64,000 nucleotides of DNA from Erodium maritimum. Taxonomy: Eukaryota > Streptophyta > Magnoliopsida > Geraniales > Geraniaceae. Made by a program: the position numbers and the translations under genes. Below, piece by piece: positions 56,664-64,000 of the stretch. Every line of letters starts with the position of its first letter. Positions within the stretch are counted from its first letter, which is position 1. The stretch spans positions 134,075,203 to 134,139,202 of the forward strand of contig OY997588.1 in NCBI GenBank assembly GCA_963921825.1, given 5' to 3'. The notes under the pieces were generated by a model, which searched no databases, was not told the DNA's origin, and worked only from the letters and a program-made list of their open reading frames with translations.

Positions 56664-57495
56664 TTTGTTAGGAAATTTCTTTTATGTTAGGGTTTGCTTT
56701 GCGCATTCGTTAATCATGTCTGTTAGTTTTTTTTTTGTACACCCGCTAGTTATCGTGTTGTTGACTCCCCCTCTCCCCCGACACCCCGTCATCAACAACA
56801 TGTCTCCGGTCTCGGTTCCCGCCCCCTTCTGCAATACCGATGGTTTCCATCTCCTTCTCCTCACCATCAGTCGCTATCCCCGCCTCAGATATCCTCTTCT
56901 AAGCACCAATGCCACTTATGCAACCGCCATTGAAGCCGTTGTCGATGTATCCCTTCCTTGGCATCCTTCTCGACCCCCGCCTCGAATCCCCTCTTTTGAG
57001 CAGCCCCAACCGCCTTTGCAATCGTCATTGAAGTCTTCATCGGTGTATCCACCTCCTTGGCCTCTACCGAGGTCTCCTTTTCGATCTCTATCCTAGTTCT
57101 AGGTCAAGATGATCGGCTGGTTTTCTTTTATTTTACCTATTTTGTTTCTTTTTGCAAGGTTAATGGTTAGTGAACGAAGATTCAGGACTTCTACCTAAGG
57201 ATTCGAGGATTTTTACCCGGAGGGATCCCTGAATCACATCTACCATCGTCGCTCTCCTCCCGTTGAAACTGATGAGGTCAGGTTCGATTTTCAGCGAGAC
57301 AAAAAGATTCTTCGCCATGAGATCAAGCAGTGTTCAGGCCCCACCTTGAGCAGTCTTCATCAGTTTTGTAGTTTACAAACCGTGTCCCACGGTCAATCTG
57401 TCTCATAGTTATTGTTCGGGACCCTTCAGAGAATTCAAACATGTAATGACTCTTTTTATGAATTAATGAAATTTGTACCTTTCTTTCAAAAAAAA
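56664..57495 (+). mobile_element. Short non-LTR retroelement with 15-bp target duplication (family 2)
   Basis: The element ends in an A run and is flanked by a perfect direct duplication, ACTTAAACACTCCAA, at 56649-56663 and 57496-57510. Its 3' half shares CACATCTACCATCGTCGCTC and CCTTGAGCAGT with the element at 16869-17988, placing both in one family. Front half GC-rich; open frames (56665-57096) have no recognised domain. Confidence 0.85.
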
Positions 57496-57802
57496 ACTTA
57501 AACACTCCAACATTCACGATCTTTAAGATTGGGTTCAAGTTATATACTAGGATATTAAAATCACCAACAAGATCTAACATGTAATTTATAAAGTAAAAGT
57601 GCAAAGACCGCCCCGGTTAAAATCATTAATATTTAAATTATTAGATCGGACCGTCGTTGGTTGAAAAAAAAAGAAGGACCTTGGGCCAAGCCAGACCAGG
57701 CCCAGCCTGCCAAGCCCAAGCCCAAGCCCAATTCAGCCTTCCCTAACCCTAAGGAACACTGTTCCGCTTCCTCATCTTCGCGCACGCTTCCCGAGACGCT
57801 TC

Positions 57803-57806
<4 letters not shown>

Positions 57807-57855
<49 letters not shown>
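57807..57855 (+). repeat. CT microsatellite
   Basis: An almost uninterrupted run of about 24 CT units with one A interruption near 57848. Confidence 0.95.
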
Positions 57856-58384
57856 GACATCTCACCGCCGACGACGCCTCGTGCTGCTCCCGGTCTCGAA
57901 TCGAACCACGCCGACACAAGACCGACGTTGAAGCCACCGTTGCCACGCCCGTGACCGGAACTGAGCCACGCCGTTAGGCGAGCTACACGAACCAGATCTG
58001 GACGCCGCCGCCGCCGGAAGCCTCGCGCTGGTTCGTCTCTTCCGGGCTCAAATCGCACCGCGCCGGAGGCAAGGGATTAGACCCAGGTGAGCGACGCGTC
58101 CGACCGTCCTCCTTCCCCGATGTTTTCCCCCTTTTCTCCGAGCTCCAGCGCCGTTTCTCCTCCGTCGGCGAGCTTCGCTCACCCTCGCCAGATCTGAGAT
58201 GGAGGTGGTTGTTGGGTCGTGCGCCAGCCACCACCATCACTTCCTGGTCACGCTGGAGCCCTGACGCCCCTCCCAACCACCGCCGCTCTTCCTCCGAGCT
58301 TCCCCGCCGCCGGCCGTCGCCGTTGGGACCGACTGAAACCCTAGCCCCTCTCTCCCTCGCCCTTCCTTCTCGCTTGGGCCACCA

Positions 58385-58580
58385 GGCCAGGACCAACCTT
58401 GGGCAAGGACCGACCTCGAGCCAGGTCGGGCCTCGGGCCAGGCCAGGCCAGGTCTCGGCCTAGACCGGGTTCGGGTTTGGTCAGGTTCGGGTCTGGCTGC
58501 CTGGGTCGGGTCTGGACTTGGGTCCGGGTCCGGGTTCGGACCGGGTCTGGATTCGGGTTGGGTCAGATCCGGGTCAGATC
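58385..58580 (+). repeat. Low-complexity GGGTC/GGCCAGG repeat patch
   Basis: Irregular tandem units such as GGGCCAGGCCAGGCC and GGGTCCGGGTCCGGGTTCGG lie inside the solo LTR. Confidence 0.7.
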
Positions 58581-60128
58581 AATTTTAAATGGTTAATTAA
58601 TTAAAATCAGATTTAATTGTTTATCAAATTTAAAGGATTTAAATTGGAGAATTTAAAGGACTTAATTGATAAATTAGAGGACTGATTCGGACTGAACCGG
58701 GACTGATTACCACCATTACTTGTTAAAATCAGACTTTGACCTCGATCGTCGAGAAGACCGGAGGTAGCGAGCCAGGACGTCAGCAGCTAGGAGTTGATCG
58801 TTGACTGCTTTCAAGGTAGGGAACGTAGCGAATACCGGTCCAATTATGGAAAGTTACTAGTGTGCATGTATGTTAATAATAATAACCGGAAAGGTCCTGG
58901 TTCGCATATAGGATGTGATTCACTAGAATAATAACCGGACGAGTCTAGTTTGCATGTAGGATGTGATTCACTAGTTCAATCGCTTTCAATCCTTGGGAAA
59001 TTGTCGTGCTGGTAGAATAGCCATGTCGAGCCTTAGGTTGTGTGCTGATTGAAATGCATGATCTTGATTGAGACGTATGATTGTGTGAATAAGTGTCGAT
59101 AAGACTAAGAATCATATTTTGATATAATCGGTGTGGCATGTTATGGCTATGTGTGGGAAATTGTGTCGTGTTTGATATGATGTGAACCTTGACTGTGACA
59201 TGATCGGGTGAGTGATAGACCGATTTGTGTGTTATGGTGAGTCGACTCGGTTGGTATACTGTGGTCGGACTATGGCCTTCTGTTGCGTGTTATTCTCTTG
59301 CTATGTGTTCCAAGAAGAGGTGTGTCCGATGCGATACCTACACTGAGAGAGTATGCCGGTGTAGAGTATCGAGGACGAGGATGGTGTGACCATTACCACG
59401 ATGCTGTGTGGTCCGGGAAGGCGTACGACCGAGGTATGTGCCGGTCCGTTATGCGTGAGGCCCCGAGTCTCCTTGACGGGAAGACATACGTCTGAATGTA
59501 TTGCCGGTCAGGTATGTTACCCCGAGTCTCAGTGACGGGAAGATGTCGGGACCGATGCTTTGTGTTCCGGTACGATATAAATGAGAAGGTTTGTGATAGC
59601 CGGTGATGTTGGGAACGGTTGTACTAAATTATGTGTTGTCTTTGTTGTGTGCTCTGTGCGTGCTGGTTGGCTTTGTGCGTTGTTTTATATGTGTTTGTGG
59701 CCTTGCGAGGGTGAGTAGTGATTGGTACTTGTTCCGTGGGTATTGTTGATAGCTATGCTTGCTAGTATTCCCTAATTGGACGGTTAATCGTGGTATTGAA
59801 CTGAGTTCATAACCTTAACTACCTTTCCTACTGAGCGAAAGCTCACCCTTTACCTTGTTGTCTTTCAGGTGTTGATCGGGATCAGTATTAGCAGGATTCT
59901 CGGAGTATGGGAGCTGACGAGGGTCTTGGCTAGTGTCTAGAGACGTACAGTTTTTACTGTTTCTAAACTGAGTTACTTTTTGTTGTTGACGAGCTGTTGA
60001 CTCGCGTTACTTTTGGAGTTTTAAACTGCTATTTGAGACCCTTTTGCTTATTTAAAGTTCTTATTTAATTGTTGTTTTTAAGTTCACGTCTCGAGTCCGG
60101 TCAACCGGAATTGGGGCGTGACAAAAAG

Positions 60129-60862
60129 GGACACGGATTTATATTTTCATGTATCGGAAGAGGCTAATGGGCACCAAAGTTAGTTTAAAACATGTCACTT
60201 ATATTGGGTCGGGCTTCGACAACTAAAAGACTAATCTTATTAGTTGGATGATGTCTAAGCTTTTACAAGTACCTATGTATTCTTATATTTTTTCGATGTG
60301 GGTTTAACTTCAATCCTCCTCCTTAAATGTAGGACTGGACATCTACACATGGGTTATAGCAGACGTGGACATTTGCATAAGGACCGGAGGCCACATTGTG
60401 GAGATGACAAACAGGTTGTGAACCGACCCATCTTTGAGACATGTAATATTTGTTTTAAAACATGCCACTTATACCGGGTCAGGCTTCCACAACTAAAAGG
60501 TCAATCGAGTCGCAAGATGTGAAGTGTGGCTCTCTTTGTTCTGATTCACTATTTTATGAATAAGATGCGTGAGTCGCGATTCACAAACGTGAATCGGATG
60601 CGTGCGGTTCGTTAGTTGGAGGTAGCCAATTAGAAGGTGCCACGTGCCACCGGCGTGGCAGAAAATAGTCATTGGATTTGCCAACGGCTAGTGCAACGAT
60701 AATTTTTTAATCAAATTTATTACTTTTTACATAAAAAAACAAAATTTAATATCTATAACTACCAACCAATCTATTTCATCAACACACCAATAATTTCTCT
60801 TTATCTAAAAAATATCTCTCTCAAATTCTTGTTCTCACTAAGCTTGTATTCCGATCAAAATA
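60129..60862. other. Intergenic DNA, no gene recognised
   Basis: Contains two related blocks (ACATGTCACTTATATTGGGTCGGGCTTC near 60189 and ACATGCCACTTATACCGGGTCAGGCTTC near 60461), a diverged direct repeat about 270 bp apart. It probably also includes the upstream part of the following broken ORF. Confidence 0.45.
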
Positions 60863-61705
60863 TTGTCCGACGACACTGATACGCATAATCCTACTCCACC
60901 TGGGTTCAATGCGGAGGAGCACAAGTTCAATACAAAGCAGCTCGTGGGCTTCCAATGTATGTTGCACATCAATCAACCCATAAGCCAAAACTCGTACATG
61001 CAGCTAGGTTTATACCCAAACCCTTACATGAAACCTAGTTTCAACTCCACCCTCTTCATGAACCCAAACCTCACTCCCCAATATTAAGTTTGCCCCACTG
61101 ATTCCCATGGCGACAACAACGCCACCTGGATGTCTTCTCATTCTTCCTCTACGTGTCTTCTATATCTAGAGACCTCAAAAAATTATGTTCGCCTGATTAG
61201 GACAAACAACTCATATGTACCTGCCTACGCACCTCCAAAGATGCAAGGAAGGTTAACCAACGAGAGACAAATAACTTTGCATGTCAAGAAAAGTTGTGCA
61301 AGTAATTACTCTAAGGTCGAATACATGAACATGGCCAAGGAAGGGTACACCAAAGAGGACACAGCGTCGAAGTTCATGCTAGAGCATTGGTATGACATTC
61401 TAAAGTATGAAGAGAAGTTCTTGAAAGAGGAAGGCACAGGTGGGGACAAGAGACAACAATTGGATTCAGTTGGGAATTACAGCTCAACCCTACCCCCTTC
61501 AACTCCCATCGGTGATGATATTATACCTCTCGGTGGTGAGTACCGACTAGATTGGGGATCCACAGATCCGAGCGAGGGAGCCGCTAATCAAAATGTCCTA
61601 ACACCTCAAGAGCGTCCATTGGGAAAGAAGTCTACGAAGAGGAAAGGGAATACCGTGTTGGATCATGTGAATGCATGTGCGGACATAGATCGAGCTAAGG
61701 CCTAG
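60863..61705 (+). pseudogene. NAM-associated / Harbinger-ORF1-like protein, degenerate
   Basis: Two frames in the same phase (60863-61087 and 61130-61705) are separated by an in-frame stop. The second shows the C-terminal half of the NAM-associated domain: KEGYTKEDTASKFMLEHWYDILKYEEKF, then a Ser/Pro-rich linker and RPLGKKSTKRKGN. This pattern is common to proteins labelled NAM-associated, glutathione-S-transferase-T3-like or PIF/Harbinger ORF1 in plants. The central SANT/Myb-like segment (with conserved Trp residues) is missing or eroded between about 61130 and 61300, so function is unlikely. No Harbinger ends were identified. Confidence 0.6.
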
Positions 61706-62200
61706 TATTTACTATTTTAATTTGGTATTTAATAAATTCAGCAAATCATTATCAATTATCTAGCCAGCATCAAGACATCATACAAGAATCCCTAGTGAAT
61801 TCTGCATAAATACCTACGATATGGAAATAGTATATTTTAACTCAAGGATTCACCAACCCCGATTCCAATTCATTTTGTATGAATCTGAACCCTTAATTTA
61901 AAACCCAACGATGTATATGCTCTAAGGATATGCACCTTTAAGACTATCATGGTGGCTCAATACTCCTTCATTGTTCCAAATGATAATAAGACAGGTGTAG
62001 AGGAGGTTTTAGTAGCACACTAATACAAGGATATATAATAAACGCATGGCATGGAGCACCAAGTCACTTTAGCGGAGATTTTTTTTACTAGACTAGATCA
62101 TGTAGTAGGCATCTTGATAGGGAACGCTCGCTGGAGTTGATGAGTATGTATATCATGGTAGTACAAAAGTTGTCAAATCGGGCACTTAGGTTATTGATCA
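61706..62200. other. Intergenic DNA, no gene recognised
   Basis: AT-rich sequence without a clear open frame. Its right side continues, in sequence logic, at 63848 after the MULE insertion. Confidence 0.45.
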
Positions 62201-62209
62201 ATTATGTAA

Positions 62210-63838
62210 GGGTTATTTACGATTTGGTACCCCAAATGTTTTGTCCATGAACGATATGGTACCCATATGTTTCAAATAACCAATTTGGTACCCAAATGAT
62301 TTTTCCATGGACTGAATTGGCATATTCCGTTAGAATACTAACGGAATATTCCTCTAAGTTAGTCATGTGCAATTAAGTAAAGTGTGAAATGATGATTTTG
62401 CCCTTATCAATTTCAACCTTATAAATTTAATCTTAAAATTACCATTTTACCATTAGTTATAATATAATAAATAATCAAATTAAAAGAATAAAAAATAAAA
62501 TAAAGAAATATAAGAATTAATTAATTTAACTTATTAAATGAAATAATTACAAAAATAAAACAAATTAATCTAACCTCAATTAATCTATTCTAATCTAACC
62601 TTAATTATCTAACCTAATAAATCTAAATCTAATCTAAACCTGATGAATCTAACCCATTGTGTTGGTCTCTCTCTCGTTTTCTTTGTTCTTCAGCGGCGCC
62701 GCCATCTTCTTCGTCCACAGCAGACCTCTCCTCCTATCATCACTGTCAGAGCCTCCAAATTGAGCGTGTCGAGCTTCTCTCCTTATCCTTTCCCATATTC
62801 TTCCTCTCTATTTAACAAAAACTAACTAATCTCCACACCACGGTTTTGAAGCAAATGGGTTCGACGAACCCAGATCGGGATTTGCTAGATCTGGAACAAA
62901 GGGCCAACGACAATAAGAATTTGGCCTTCTTCTCTGGCTTGTCGGGGGTGGGCTCTCCGTCGCTTGTCCTCACCGCCGCCCGATCAGATCTAAACTCAAC
63001 GTCGAGAGAATCGAGGGCGGAGTAGATCTGGAGACCTGGGAGGTTCGAGGTCGCCGGCGTTGGTTCCTAGGTCCGAGCTCGTCGTCCAAACGCCCTTTAT
63101 CAAAGCCCTTTATCTTCTTCGTTTCATCTGTTCTTGCGAGACCGATTGTCGAAGCTTTACTCCAACTCCAACGGCGGCGATGAACCTCGTCTCGCCTCGT
63201 GCCTTCCGACTTGGCCTGAGGCGAGTCGAGCGTAGGAGGATCTCTGGCGACCTGGGTTGAGGCAAGGCGAGGGTAGGGACGCCGCCTGGTTCTCCTCGTG
63301 CTCGCCGGAGAGGATTCTGCTCGAGGAAGAAGACGAACAATCGCGAAGAAATATTAAAAAAATTAAAATGGAAAAAAGAAAAAAAAATCAGATTTAAAGT
63401 GTTTTTTTTTTAAAAATGTTTGAAAAGTAATAGAAAAACAAATTTAAAGAATATCCAAAGAAAATTTTAAAAAAATAATTTCTGAAAAGTAATAAATTCA
63501 AATTTATAATTAATTTTATAAAATAAAAATAAAAAATACTGAAATAAAAAATTTAATTAATAAAAAAATTTAAAAATAAACCAACTATTATTAAATATTA
63601 ATTAAATTTATTAATAATTAATTGAAAGGGTAAAACAGTCTTTTTACACTTAAGTCAAAAGTCAACTAAAATGATAAAGGGTAAAATGGACATTTCACTT
63701 TAATCTGTTAGTTTTTTAACCCCGTCACCTCAAAACGTTCGTGGACGAAACATTTAATTACCAAATTGGAATAAAAATTTATAAGGGTACCATATCGTTC
63801 GTGGACGAAACATTTGGGTACCAAATCGTAAATAACCC
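62210..63838. mobile_element. Non-autonomous Mutator-like element, 1.6 kb
   Basis: Terminal inverted repeats begin GGGTTATTTACGATTTGGTACC and end GGTACCAAATCGTAAATAACCC. A perfect 9-bp duplication ATTATGTAA is at 62201-62209 and 63839-63847. The interior is AT-rich near both ends with a GC-rich centre (62640-63340) of unknown origin, possibly a captured gene fragment. No transposase is present. It is an inverted relative of the truncated element at 23072-27345. Confidence 0.92.
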
Positions 63839-63847
63839 ATTATGTAA

Positions 63848-64000
63848 TTTAGACATTAAAGTTACAAGGAAGCTCTTTGACAATCCTGATATCAACTCGA
63901 AGGGAGAGGAATGGGTCCAGGAGGACGACTCAACGGGCATGGAGGCGTGTGCCATAGTTCCTAACTAAAGATCGACCCCGATCTTTGTTCAGAGGATGAA
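63848..64000. other. Unclassified sequence at window end
   Basis: A short open stretch (to the stop at 63966-63968, ending SKGEEWVQEDDSTGMEACAIVPN) follows the MULE. It may belong to whatever gene or transposon was split by the insertion at 62210, but the family is not recognised. Confidence 0.3.

Larger units (their letters stand above)
57600..60123 (+). mobile_element. Solo LTR of a related Ty3/gypsy-type family, 2.5 kb
   Basis: It starts TGCAAAGACCGCCCCGG and ends GGAATTGGGGCGTGACA, with a perfect 5-bp duplication AAAAG at 57595-57599 and 60124-60128. It shares CTACTGAGCGAAAGCTCACCC (59829-59849) and several central blocks with the LTRs at 19379 and 24733, but its first kilobase is different: it is GC-rich and includes a CT microsatellite and GGGTC-rich repeats. 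There is no internal region, so it is a solo LTR. Frames inside it (57661-58596) are considered non-genic. Confidence 0.85.

Overview
This window is plant nuclear DNA, almost certainly from a eudicot. It has intron-split genes with GT...AG borders, four plant housekeeping or regulatory gene families plus a small RING gene, and many transposable elements separated by AT-rich DNA. The species cannot be named from the sequence alone.

Layout: (1) 203-9974 (+) is the 3' part of a phototropin-2 (PHOT2) blue-light receptor kinase gene: half of LOV2, the linker and the whole AGCVIII kinase domain, in 17 exons. Its introns hold SINE-like and fold-back insertions. (2) 11261-13343 (-) is a complete seven-exon gene for the sigma subunit of the AP-1 clathrin adaptor, converging on PHOT2. 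(3) 13.6-28 kb is mostly transposons: a 1.7-kb Mutator-like element (MULE), a short non-LTR retroelement, a 196-bp MULE-type MITE, a decayed Ty1/copia reverse-transcriptase fragment interrupted by a Ty3/gypsy-type LTR with its primer-binding site, and a three-level nest (solo LTR inside a hAT element inside a truncated MULE). (4) 29763-30113 (-) is an intronless RING-H2 gene. (5) 33029-34006 (+) is an mTERF gene very close to MTERF6, with an intron in its 5' UTR. (6) 34-40 kb holds a LINE ORF1 remnant and two GC-rich short non-LTR elements, one with a clear 17-bp target-site duplication. (7) 40663-46781 is a full-length 6.1-kb MULE with 133-bp terminal inverted repeats and a perfect 9-bp target-site duplication. 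It carries a multi-exon MuDR-type transposase gene broken by two frameshifts and, convergent to it, an open two-exon gene for a GRF-zinc-finger/coiled-coil/membrane protein. (8) 46.9-49.3 kb is an interrupted retroelement-like block. (9) 49702-51953 (-) is a complete four-exon HMG-CoA reductase gene. (10) 52.5-64 kb contains more short non-LTR elements, a SINE, a 2.5-kb solo LTR, a broken NAM-associated/Harbinger-type ORF and a third MULE with a perfect 9-bp duplication.

The host genes do not form a functional cluster: light sensing (PHOT2), vesicle sorting (AP-1 sigma), ubiquitination (RING-H2), organelle gene expression (MTERF6) and isoprenoid synthesis (HMGR). The most unusual item is the two-gene MULE at 40.7-46.8 kb, whose second gene occupies the mudrB position and orientation but encodes a GRF zinc-finger membrane protein. 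All exon borders come from reading splice signals together with family conservation recalled from knowledge. No alignment or database search was run.
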